This document shows positions 54,158-64,000 of a stretch of 64,000 nucleotides of DNA, in pieces. This DNA is from Takakia lepidozioides (lineage: Eukaryota > Streptophyta > Takakiopsida > Takakiales > Takakiaceae): positions 80,561,171-80,625,170 of the forward strand of contig CM060732.1 of assembly GCA_030704615.1 (NCBI GenBank), written 5' to 3'. The notes under the pieces were generated by a model. It saw nothing but the letters and a program-made list of their open reading frames with translations, was not told where the DNA came from and did no database searches. The stretch's first letter is position 1, and every line of letters starts with the position of its first letter. A program made the position numbers and the translations under genes.

Positions 54158-56030
54158 TCAGATGGTGGGGTCAGCTGCAGCATATGTCCAATATCAGATA
54201 TCCTAAGTTAATCGACTCTATATCTTGGAAACAGGACCGCCCACCGACCTGTCAAACAGGCTAAGTCCTAGGAGAAGACAGTAGAAGAGATTCTCAAGGA
54301 CGTGGACTTGGAACCGCAAGTCTTCACCCTGCTGGATAAATGTGACTTAGAGGCTGTAGTGTCCAACCATGTCTATTGCCATGAGATTGTCTGATAAAAA
54401 TGAAGTTAGGCAAAAAACTTCCCTGAACTTGTTTCCAGTCAGTGACATGGGGGAGGACATCTTGGATGACCTCAAGGGTCTACCCACTCGGCACTAGACT
54501 GAAATTTAAACTCAGGGCAGGAAGCCTACCTTTGAACACCAAACAGAAGCAGAGAGGAAAGGGAGAGTGCAATTGCTCGTTGTGTGGGCAATCTGAAGAC
54601 AGTATTCATTTTCTGATACACTGTCCGGGGTTCTCTCACCAAAGAGACACTCTCTTCAAATCTATCAAGGGAATTGTGCATGTACCTCTGTTTACTAACT
54701 TTGAAAAAGTCGAGGCTAAGCCAAAAGCCCAGCCCCTTCTGAGGCCTAGTTTTTTGGGCATCTCACACGCAGCAGATTGATGCTTGTGTGAAGGGATTTG
54801 TAGAGGATATACGGAAAACCCGGATTAATTCTATATGTGAAGGTAAGTCTTACTACCAACGTCAGCCCTTGACAGAGGTAGGATCTGTCCCTTTTGTTTC
54901 CCCAAGAGAGCGGGCAACAAAGAAAAACAAAGAATGTGGGGCGGAGGGAGTGACTGAGCAGCAACAGCTCCTTCTGTGCTGCTCTCTTTTAAGCTCCCGA
55001 CGAGATAAATTCAAGGTCAGATGGTGGGTTCAGCTGCAACATATGTCCAACACCAGATATCTTAAATTAATCAACTCTATATCTTGGAAACAGGACCGCC
55101 CACCGACCTGTCAAACAGGCTAAGTCCTGGTAGAAGACAGTAGAAGAGATTCTCAAGGACCTAGACCTGGAACCGCAAGTCTTCACCCTGCTAGATAAAT
55201 CTGACTTAGAGGCTGTAGTGTCCAACCATGTTTGTGGGCAACATGAAGACATTATTCATTTTCTGTTCACTGTCCGAGGTTCTCTCACCAAAGAGACGCT
55301 CTCTTCAAATCTATCAAGGGAATTGTACATGTACATCTGTTTACTAACTTTGAAAAAGTCGAGGCTGAGCCAAAAGCCCAGCCCCTTCTGAGGCCTAGTT
55401 TTTGGGCAACTCACACACAACAGATTGATGCTTGTGTGAAGGGATTTGTAGAGGATATCTGGAAAACCTGGATTAATTCTACATGTGAAGGTAAGTCTTA
55501 CTACCAATGTCAGCCCCTGATAGAGGTAGGATCTGTCCCTTTTGTTTCCCCAAGAGAGGGGGTAACAAAAAAAAACAGAGAATGTGGGGGGGGGGAGCGA
55601 CTGAGCAGCATGGTCACATGGTGGGTTCAGCTGCAACATATGTCCAACACCAGATATCCTAAGTTAATCGACTCTATATCTTGGAAATAGGACCGCCCTG
55701 ACAAACCTGGTGAGCCCTGGGAGAAGAGAGTAAAAGAGATTCTCAAGGATCAGAATCTGGACCCGCAAGTCTTGACCTTGCGGGATAAACCTGACTTAGA
55801 GAGTGTAGTGTCCAAAGCCATGTCTGTTACCAAAAAATTGTCCGATGAAAATGAAGTTAGGAAGAAAACTTCCCTGAACCTGTTTCCAGTCTGTGACATG
55901 GGGGAGGACATCATGGATGCGCTCAAGGGTCTATCCCACTCTTGGCACCAGACCTAAATTTCAAGTCAGGGCAGGAAGACTACATTTGAACAGTAAACAG
56001 AAGCAGAGAGGAAAGGGAGAGTGCAATTTC
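54158..56030 (+). mobile_element. Tandem array of three LINE 3'-end units
   Basis: Units begin with GGTCAGATGGTGGGTTCAGC or close variants at about 54158, 55014 and 55610. Each runs through GACTCTATATCTTGGAAA, the segment encoding DLEAVVSKA...DENEV, and the zinc-binding tail. The second unit lacks part of the middle (55235 joins directly to the tail). The third stops at about 56028 in the middle of the zinc motif. Head-to-tail 3' ends of one LINE family are unusual and may reflect unequal exchange. Confidence 0.65.
54442..54780 (+). pseudogene. LINE C-terminal zinc-binding tail, best preserved copy
   Basis: The frame reads PLGTRLKFKLRAGSLPLN, then KGECNCSLCGQSEDSIHFLI, then HCPGFSHQRDTLFKSIKGIV, and stops at 54780. 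The C-x2-C...H-x4-C arrangement is the tail of non-LTR reverse transcriptases, thought to bind nucleic acid during target-primed reverse transcription. Upstream the frame is broken at the RT end. Confidence 0.72.
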
Positions 56031-56443
56031 CCAGACGTACCTCTGCTGCTGTTGGTGCTTGAAGCGAGCTGGCGCGGCGAGCTGCTGTGGTGCTGTCGCG
56101 GCTGCCAGCAGCGCGGGTCCCCGCCGCTGCAAGGCGTCTCTCCCCCGCTCACCACGGCTCTCTCTCCCTTCAGCTCGTTAGGTCGCGCCTCTGCGCGGCG
56201 TTCCTACCACACAGGGGAGAGAGACATCAGCCCGTGCTTAGGGCAAGAAAGAAAGACAGAAAGTGAGGGAGGAGGCGGTGCTTACCTTGGGCGTTGGAGC
56301 GGCGTTGGGGCAAACTTCTTGGTGCCTTGCGACCACCTCAGGCTCAGCAGCAGGTGCGTTTCTCCTCCACCCTAAACCCCACTCTCTGAACTACCTCTCT
56401 CCCAAAGAACAAACAAAAATGGGAGGGGAAGAGATGCTTGAAG
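56031..56443. other. GC-rich unassigned segment
   Basis: GC-rich sequence with CTGCTG and GCGGCG runs lies between the truncated LINE and the CACTA end. No gene is supported. Confidence 0.35.
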
Positions 56444-56454
56444 CACTTAGGAAA

Positions 56455-56705
56455 AAAAGGCGCGGCGCCCACGTGCGACGCCCGGCCGTCGCACGCCTGC
56501 GCCCGCCCTTTTTTGAAATGTAAAAATGAATATTCCGACGGCTGGCCGTCGTTTCTTGCGACCCCCGGCCCCATAAATAAAAAAACACGTCGCCCCCCGC
56601 GACGGCTGTCTGTCGCGAGGTGCGACCCCTAGTTAAAAAAAAAAAAAAAAAAAAACGCGTCGTCCAATGCAATGCCAGGGTGTCGCAGGAGGCGACGGCC
56701 GGCCT
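56455..56705 (+). repeat. Subterminal GCGACG/CGTCGC array of the second CACTA element
   Basis: Short GC-rich motifs (GCGACGCCCGGCCGTCGC and related) recur in both orientations with a poly-A run between. It matches the style of 35030-35720. Confidence 0.65.
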
Positions 56706-57765
56706 TTCTGGATTTAGGGTTTGGGGCCTTTTGGGTTTCTTAGTTTTTATTTTATTTTATTTATTTATTCATATGGTACTGGGTTAGGGTGTTTGCTTTT
56801 CTTTATGGTGCTGGGTTTTGGATTGGCGGTTTTGGTTTTGGGTCTTGGGGTTAAAAGGATAAACGGTGTAATTAGGATCACATACCCAAATGTGGTTCAA
56901 TCTGATAATCGCAAAGCGCTAGGTCTCAACAAATTTTTCCATAGTGTGAGCATCCTGAAGATAGAACGAGAGGAAGGATTTATTGTCTTGGGCTCTAGCA
57001 CCATAGGGATGCTTCGCCTTTGGTTACCAATTTTGAAAGCCCCGAGGCTGAGGCATAGGGTTTTTTTGCCAACGGGTTTTGAGAAATGAAAGTGTTGGTG
57101 GTGTGTGTTAATTAGGATGGAATGGTGAGGAAACATCGACCCGTCTCCCTCGAGGATGGGGAAGTAGTACCACATATCGATTGTGGCCTAGAGTGACCAT
57201 TTTTCGTGGTGAGGAGACACCCATTGCACCTGATCCAATACAGGCTGCCGGGCACAATCATAGAAGGGACCGGTGATTCGGAGGATGTTGACACTCCGGG
57301 ATCGAGTCGGGCACGCGCGGGTTGCCCCCTCGCGGCCACCCCGTCCAAACACGTCCACCTTTGACCCCCCCCCCCCGACAGGATTGAGTGTTGGTGCACT
57401 AAGTGTTGGGAACGGATACCGCCGGGCGGCACCAGACCACCGAGGCGGCGACCGCATGTTGTCGAAAAACATTACAAGAAGAACAGATTGCGGATGCGGC
57501 AAATGTGAGTGTTTTTCCCACCCCTCTCGTTAACATTCATTCAAGGTACATGTAGGTTTATCTAATAATATAAATATGATTGGTAAGCATACATGAATCA
57601 AATTTACGACATAAGTATTGATGCGTCGTTCACTACGCACATTGCAGCCACGACTTGATGCCCACTCGCAATCACATTGCACATGAGGCATTCGCGCCGT
57701 CTACTTGTAGAATTTGTGCAGAGCATGTGCCCGATGTGACCAGTTGGTTCCCCAGCAACACGTAG

Positions 57766-58490
57766 ATGAGATGCGTAGGGTCGAGAGGTATTGTAGGTGT
57801 CGTAGGCGTTATGGCCGGCGACAAGCAGGCCCACCCCCCCCCCCCCCCCCCCCCCGCGTCTGTTTCTTTGCCTGATCCACATCCGGTTGTACCTGATCCG
57901 GACGTTGTACCCCCGGCTGCACCTCCGACATTACATCCCCAACCACCTCCACCTCCACCTCCACGTGCATGTGCCCCCGAACTCCTAGGAGGGTCGGCTT
58001 CGCCCTAGGTTTCCTCCCCTTCTGCTTGGGCGGCATGAGCCGGATCCTCGCCCCCGATGGGAAGCGCATAGGACTATGTTACTGAGGACCATCCAGGCTC
58101 GTTGTTGGAAGAATCATCTCGACCCTCCCACCCCCATCCGAGAAAATGTGGAGTTCGAGTATTTGGGGAGACGGTATGTTGTGAGAGCCGCTACAGACCC
58201 TGCTAGGGTCGGGGTTTATTCAACGTTCAATGATATTGTGGTTCATCCTCGGAGAAACAACATGTGGACTTGTTTCCCTACTACAGTCACTACACCTCCG
58301 CAGAGTTCCGTACATTACGCCTCGAAGCCCCATACATCCTACCATACATTTTGTGTGTCAACGGACAGGATGTACGTAGACGGAGGTTGTCTCCCATTGA
58401 GATCAGATTTTGTGATGGTGACCCCGACATCTTCGGCAATGTTGCTGGGCTGGTCCTAGTTCTTTTGGTCATCCTAGGAAAACCAATGTA
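57766..58490 (+). pseudogene. Pro-rich and unknown frames within the CACTA element
   Basis: A Pro-rich frame (57766-58008) contains a 22-base C-run at 57834-57855, which makes its reading unstable. The frame at 58076-58459 includes ENVEFEYLGRRYVVRAATDP and VYSTFNDIVVHPRRNNMW and overlaps another at 58264-58491. I recognise no domain. They could be the remains of an accessory protein of the element or of its transposase N-terminus. Confidence 0.3.
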
Positions 58491-59342
58491 GTATGGGACG
58501 AGCAAAGCGATGGGCATGAGAGCTTTTGTGGTCATACATCAGTATAGTGTGAGGGGATGCACATGTTGTGTATGACATGTGCTAGTAGGACTATTAGGGC
58601 TGGCAGCGAACTATTTGCATCATACGAGTTCTCCCGGGATGATTGGGACCTCCGATTACAGCGTGAGTGGGATGTGTATGATAGAAATAGGGTTTCTTTG
58701 AGACAGGGATCACGTAGAGGGGCATGTAGATATTCTCATGATGACTTTGTATCATCCGATTAATCGATTGATGTAAATTTTTTCTTGTGTGCTCGTGTGG
58801 GTTGCAACTTTGCATATGTGATCTAAACATACTTATGCACATGTGGACCAATATGAGCTTGAACCAAGTTGATTCAATGGGTCCTTCTAAGTGTTTGAAT
58901 GCACTACTTTTCATAGAGACGGAAAATTTGTTAAACACAAGTCATTTGGACCCATACAGATTTTGTTCTTTTTTTTGCATTAAGTTCTTCAACTTCATGA
59001 ATGAACCAGATTTTGTTCTCCGTTCTCTCATTTGCATTTCCAAGTTGAATTATCTTCAACTTCATGCACTCTTCATAGAAGTTATGCAAAAAGGACCCTA
59101 GAAACACACTTAATTTTTTTTCCATTTTTCTTTTGTCCCATTGTTTGCATGGATGTATGGGGCAAAGCCCCAATGTCACAGAACAAAATAGAGCTAAGAA
59201 AATAATCATAGAGCTAAGAAAATAATCATTTACACCCCTCAAAACCGCATCATATATTTTTCTAAATGCAAATATTTATTTTTAAATTCATTTAAATTCG
59301 ATTTAATTCAAAATTGTTGCAAGGGTGAGTGCGTCGTTGGGG

Positions 59343-59345
<3 letters not shown>

Positions 59346-59382
<37 letters not shown>
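59346..59382 (+). repeat. 37-base T homopolymer
   Basis: Uninterrupted T-run, followed by GGATCTTTTACAGG. It could be a polymorphic or assembly-sensitive site. Confidence 0.8.
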
Positions 59383-59383
<1 letters not shown>

Positions 59384-59630
59384 GATCTTTTACAGGTGTT
59401 GCACAAATATTTAAGCACATGTAGGAAAAAATGAAGCTTGAGCCACATCCATTTGTTGGGTACAATGGCATGAGAAGATTTTCTTTCACATTAATAAACA
59501 AAAATTGGTTGATAGAGGTGAATGCGTCATTGGGGGGGAAATGATTTTGTTTGGGTTTGAAACTTTGCATGCGTGTACGGTTGCGCACATACATGTAATT
59601 ATTGAATGACATATTTGATGCACACACACA

Positions 59631-61080
59631 TTGAAGGTTGTTGTTTGCATTTCGCTTTATAATGAAGTGTATGATTGCAAGGACACATTATACATTATAA
59701 TATATGTCCCTATGTTCATTTGTTCGTATCAGGACTTTGTCCATCCCTTCCCGGTCTTTTCTCTTGGCACCCCATCCGAAAACAACCCAAGTACATCAGG
59801 GCGGGAGCCGTGGGCGAGACGCCGCCCCACGGTACCGGACGATGATGACGATGACAGTGATAGTGACAGTGACAACAACAATGAGCATGGAATTAACCAG
59901 GAGGATGTGCAAGCCATGGAGGATCTCTTAATGCATCATGTGGGCACTGATGCATCCCATGAAGAGGGAACCCGGCCAATCGATGATCCTGAAATGGCCC
60001 CCTCAAATGACATGGAGAGGGAGGCGAGAACTCCCTTGTACGAAGGGGCGAAAGTGAGTCGACTTTCAACAATCTTACTTTTGCTCAATCTTCAAATTCG
60101 ATTTGGCATAAGTAATGTTGGGATGTCTGCCATAATGCGAACTATTGCAGACTATATCCTTGCTCCACACTTGAAACCCAAGATGCCACGGTCGCGGAAA
60201 GAGGCGCGCGAAGTCTTGGACTCTGTGGGGATGGGCTATAAGATTTTTCATGCATGTCCATGTGATAAAACCCTATACTATGGAGAGGATGAGGATGAGA
60301 GACATCTTGCTTTGGACAATGCATGATTATCCAGGTATATTTTGTTCCCCTATGAACAACCGCGTACATTCACTTGTCAATGCCGGATGAGGATGAGGAT
60401 TGGGTTTGATTGAAGTAGCGGCGACAGTCTTGTGCACCGTAATGGGGTAGATGATATTATGGGCCATGCACATGACAACTTTTGTTTTTGCTAATGTGGC
60501 GGACTAACTATTTGCTCGGGGCTAAGCACCAAAGGGTACCATGCATGCTTGCATTGTTGCATGATCTGATGCACATAGCTCCCGCCATCTTCACAAGATG
60601 GTGTATCCCAACTACCGTAAATTTCTTCCTATGAGCCATCGATGGAGAAGAAGAGAGAAACACTTGTTTGATGGCAAAGAGGAAGTACGTCCCCCCCTAT
60701 GACATCGTCCGGGAAGTTTTGGGAGGACCGATGGAAGGAGGCCCATGCGGGCACGGACGGTGAAGTGGACGTGCCCGGCATGAAACGACTTTCAATCTTC
60801 TACGAGTTGTCATATTGGGCGGTACATATTCCACAAAAACACCGTCAATATCCCTATACATGAATGTGATATTGTACATTTGGTATGCGTTGCATTGTCA
60901 CTTTCACGTAAAAAAATTTGTGTAAGTCTTTGTGGGTGGGGATATATGTATGACCTGAAGATTCGCCATCTTCTAGATCCCATGCATATTGAGAACAATG
61001 TCTGCTCGTCTTTTTTTTTGGTTCTTCATGGCACGCCGGCAAAGAAGGGAGTGGCTGCAAAAGGAGATTATCTCGGTGTT
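59631..61080 (+). pseudogene. TNP2-type CACTA transposase relic
   Basis: The frame at 59631-60326 has an acidic stretch (PDDDDDDSDSDSDNNNEHG). It then shows TPLYEGAKVSRLSTILLLLN, KPKMPRSRKEAREVLDSVGM and YKIFHACPCDKTLYYGE. These match the start of the TNP2 (Transposase_21) domain, including the IHACPNDC-like block. Further on, KMVYPNYRKFLPMSHRWRRR (about 60595-60655) and LFDGKEE match its HRRFLP...H..R....FdG block. DLKIRHLLDPMHIENNVC (about 60955-61005) matches its KIRHNLD.MHIEKNVC block. The blocks lie in different frames with stops between, and the frame ends at the LTR at 61087. Autonomous copies would encode the CACTA transposase that binds the termini and subterminal repeats. Confidence 0.8.
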
Positions 61081-61086
61081 AGAAAG

Positions 61087-61812
61087 TGTCGCGCACCTCA
61101 CTTTCGTAAGCTCCCCTTCAAGTCATAGTTACTCGCTTTGATGCGCGCGCCTAACTCCCAACCTGGCCGCCAGGCCAACTTGGAGCTTCGGCTGCTCACC
61201 GGGGCATAACGGTCCCCCTTTGATCTCCCAAAGAACCCTCCACCGATTTGGGCCCAACGGGAATTCCCTTTGGTAGTTGGCAGTCCGGAACAGCTCCCCA
61301 CTCTTTGGTCGCTTTCCGGCTCGCTCGCTTACTCACTAGTTTTTGTCACCAACGGGCTTGCACCGTTCTCGGGGTTACTACTCCCTATATATACTTCTGT
61401 AGCTGTCCGCGGGGGTTTCACAACCAGCCATGCCATTTTTATGGCGAACCACCACAAAAACCTCGACTCCCGGTGATGAGTTGCGGTGAGTCTTGGCCCA
61501 CTCACCACGGCCCCTATGGACCGTGATGAGTCCCAAGACTCCCCACGACTCCCACCACGAGGTCTCCGCCCCCATGGTGATCCTATGCCACCCCCACTAA
61601 GTCCCGCTAAGCTACCACCACCCCTTTGTGAAGCCACCCCCACCGCATCCCGGTGTGCGGGCTCCACCTAGTGAGCACCTCCGCCTCCTTGAGTGCTTTG
61701 GGCACTCAAGGGTGCTTCAGCCCCCCGTACCTATCGCTGCCACTGCCCCCACCACAGGGGCAGCCCCTCATGTGTCCCGACCCCCCTGCCCTCAAGGCAA
61801 AGGGCAGCGACA
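61087..61812 (-). repeat. 3' LTR of the second chromovirus copy
   Basis: It starts TGTCGC and ends GCGACA, about 726 bp. It aligns inverted to 10527-11251 with visible substitutions and small indels. Confidence 0.9.
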
Positions 61813-62718
61813 CACACCCCTACCAACAGGGAGTCGATGTCCTCATCGACTTGTCCATTTTGTAGAAACGAACATCCAAGTTGTGGCGTCCCACATCAAG
61901 GAGTTTGTTTCCGTACCATGGCGTTCCATGGCGAAGAACCAAACCCCACACTTGACTCTACTCTCCACTAGCTAGTTCGGCCGACTTCCTCCAAGTCCTG
62001 GCCAGGGGTGGAGCCTCTCAAGCTCCTCCCAGTGCACTCTTCTTGGCCTACTTCAAGGCCAATGAACGATCCTCCCCGAGGATCGAATCGCCTTACTGCA
62101 ACAACATTGCTTGCGATCACTCATGATGCCGCCTTTGGCATCACATTGCGCAAGGGTTCACCTCAAACCCCCTTTGACTAGGAAGATAACCTTGAACCAA
62201 CCGTGCGCCCCAATCACTACAATTGGTTCCGTCTTGGAATGCTGGCCTGAGGTACGGGAACACGTCGAAGCCGCACTACGACTTCGTCCCGAGGCTACAC
62301 GATTATAGTACGTGAACGGAAGCACGTAGCTTCCGCGTTAGCCCGCACTACAAGGCAACCACCTCGGTAGCGCAGTTATAGTACGCGCACGCGCCAGGTG
62401 CGCACTAGCACGTGAACTCCCAAAGAAGGCGCATGTTTCCTTGCCCCTTGGATGGGAGTCACCCGATTTCGGCATTGCGCAAACACACGATTAACCCAAT
62501 TTACCTCTCCCACTTTTGTAAGCTAGCATGCATTCTACACACTAGCCAACCACACCATGCATCACCATTCCAAACAAAATAGGACGCACAACATTTCGAA
62601 CCCATTTCCTTTATAACAAATTTTTGTACAATACAAGTTTTTGCAATCGGATTCCTGAGCTAGCTAAGCCGGGCTAAGCATGCATTTCCTCCCCCACGCT
62701 CCAAGGTTGATGTCCCCA
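61813..62718 (-). other. 3' untranslated region and PPT of the second chromovirus copy
   Basis: It is inverted and homologous to 15870-16775. On the element strand, GGTAGGGGTGTG abuts the LTR. No gene is present. Confidence 0.8.
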
Positions 62719-64000
62719 TCAACGCTTCTTCCGCTTTTGAGGTCGCCCTTCGAAAACTGCAACCGCCTCGGATGCGTTTCCCATTTCTGAGGCACGCACC
62801 CAAGATGCCTCCACATGATGATAGCCCTTCCATTTGACGAGATACTCCGTTTCTCGGTTCTTGAACCTCCTCAACTTAAGTACTGCCTCCACCTCGTACT
62901 CAGGTTCATTTTCATGATCCAACAGCACAGGTGGCGGACGCAACACTTGATGCCGATTCGGACGCGCTTCATCTTTGAAGTAAGGCTTCAAAAGGGAGAC
63001 GTGGAATACTGGATGCACCTTGTTGTTTTCCGGCAGCTCCAATTCATACAGATCCTCATTCATAACCTTCCGGATGCGAAAGGGTCCCGCATACGGAGGT
63101 ACGAACTTTGGACTCACTTCCGGAAGTAGTCGAAAATTCTTGATGTTAACCAGACCTCCGTGCTTGCCTCAAACTTCACTTCCCTCCACTTCCGATTTGC
63201 CTGCCTTTCATACCGTTTCCTAGCTTTGCCAATGTTGTACTTTGCGAGCTTCAACAAACGCTCGCGAAGTGCCCTCCAAAATTTACTCGTAAACTTTGGA
63301 TCGCGGTCCGAGACAATATCCTTCGGGACTCCATGATGCTTTAAGACGTGGACGAAGTAAAGTCGCTCTGTTTCCTGCGCCGTTGTCGTGTCCTTGGTGG
63401 GGATGAAATGACCCATTTTACTGAACCTATCCACCACCACCATGATTGCATCGAATCCTTTTGACAGCGGTATAGCAGTCATGAAATCCATCGAGAAGCT
63501 TTCCCAAGTCCCCTCTGGAATCGGCAAGGGTTGTAACAGCCCCGCTTGCTTTTTGTACTCGCTCCGATTTTGTTGGCATGTGGAGCATGTCTTGACATAC
63601 TCCTCTGCCTCCTCCCTCAGTTTGGGCCAGAAATACTCTTTCTTCAAGAGTGCCGCAGTACGCTTGGCCCCGCCGTGGCCCGCAAGCGGGCTATCATGGC
63701 ATTCTCTCAAGAGGCTATCTCTGATCCCTCCCTTCGGCACGTAGAGACGCTTTTGCTTATACCGGAGCAGTCCATTTTGCAAGTGGAACTGCGATTTAAC
63801 CCCCATCCTCAAGTCCTGCATCACGGACTTCGCCAGCTCATCCTTCCGGCAAGCCTTCCGGATCTTCCTTTGGAGCGCCGTCTCGCCCTTGTACACCAAC
63901 AAGAGCTGCTGCTTTCTACTTAAAGCATCGGCCACCACGTTGTCTCGTCCCGGTTTGTACTGGATATCCACGTCGAACACTGCCAAAGTATCTTGCCACC
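62719..64000 (-). pseudogene. Pol of the second chromovirus copy, integrase damaged
   Basis: The minus strand carries the RNase H end ([18 protein letters not shown]), the H2C2 finger ([10 protein letters not shown] ... TCQQ), the integrase core with [12 protein letters not shown], and, in another frame from 63117, the linker and chromodomain ([10 protein letters not shown]). Compared with the intact copy, RAL is followed directly by RERLLKL. That is an in-frame loss of about 98 residues (equivalent to 15027-15320) which removes the catalytic Glu. A frameshift near 63114 then breaks the linker. The rest of pol and gag is outside the window. Confidence 0.9.

Larger units (their letters stand above)
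56444..61086 (+). mobile_element. CACTA (En/Spm-like) transposon, truncated by a gypsy insertion
   Basis: It starts CACTTAGGAAAAAAAGG, a variant of the terminus at 35013. A GC-rich subterminal array (56455-56705) and a TNP2-type transposase relic in the same direction (59631-61080) follow. The second end is not in the window: the element is interrupted at 61087 by an LTR, and its remainder would lie beyond 64000. Confidence 0.65.
61087..64000 (-). mobile_element. Second chromovirus copy, minus strand, cut by the window edge
   Basis: Its 3' LTR (61087-61812) is the inverted homologue of the LTRs of 10527-17500. It is followed leftward-to-rightward by the polypurine tract, the 0.9 kb untranslated region, and pol read on the minus strand. 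The 5' half lies beyond 64000. Divergence and coding damage make it older than the 10.5 kb copy. The five bases before the LTR (GAAAG) would be its target duplication. Confidence 0.92.

Noticed and set aside
56391-57533. GC-rich open frames on both strands after 56.4 kb
   Set aside because: They overlap the subterminal array and G/C-runs, and no domain is recognisable.
1-64000. CRISPR arrays, bacterial operons, ribosome-binding sites or phage genes
   Set aside because: The window is plant nuclear DNA; tandem repeats present are satellites or transposon arrays without the regular repeat-spacer pattern.

Overview
This is a repeat-dominated stretch of a large land-plant nuclear genome. The evidence is a plant-type U-box/armadillo E3 ligase gene, DYW-class pentatricopeptide (PPR) fragments, Ty3/gypsy elements primed by tRNA-iMet (one family with a chromodomain), CACTA elements with a TNP2-type transposase, and telo-box-like TTTAGGG motifs. 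I cannot fix the species. The mixture of degraded DYW-PPR copies, LINE 3' ends and unusual DNA transposons would suit a seed-free plant or another lineage with a large genome, but that is only inference.

Layout. Positions 677-19105 hold an old minus-strand Ty3/gypsy element (TSD ATTCT). Its gag gene has been split twice. One insertion is a 4.7 kb TIR transposon (5596-10341, TSD TTTGAAAC) packed with captured PPR-DYW fragments and showing no visible transposase. The other is a young, apparently intact chromovirus (10527-17500) with nearly identical 725 bp LTRs and a single 1520-codon gag-pol frame. From 19.1 to 33.4 kb lies mostly unannotated sequence. It carries a small secreted-peptide ORF with an IDA/PIP-like C-terminal motif (20527-20892), the only clearly intact cellular protein gene (U-box/ARM, 27010-28257, with W-box cores and a TATA box upstream) and a relic resembling a PIF/Harbinger transposase (about 32.4-32.8 kb).

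Positions 33431-51859 look like one 18.4 kb DNA element, the most novel part of the window. Imperfect terminal inverted repeats of about 49 bp bound two divergent gene blocks. The minus-strand block contains an FCP1/NIF-like HAD phosphatase relic plus several candidate exons of unknown function. The plus-strand block encodes a broken protein resembling the DUF7869 family, which I suspect is the transposase. Sixteen copies of a 22 bp imperfect palindrome (ACTTCG and CGAAGT arms) lie in introns and leader regions of both blocks; I recognise no copy elsewhere in the window. Arrays of tandem repeats lie near both ends and between the blocks.

Positions 51.86-56.03 kb hold LINE 3'-end fragments, a long foldback and a cluster of short palindromes. 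A second CACTA element (56444 onward) carries a decayed TNP2 transposase. It is cut at 61087 by a second, minus-strand copy of the chromovirus family that runs off the right edge and has lost the catalytic Glu of its integrase.

Most of the DNA is therefore nested or decayed mobile elements. The U-box gene, and possibly the small secreted-peptide gene, are the likely host functions. All family names rest on motif recognition by eye; no search was run.
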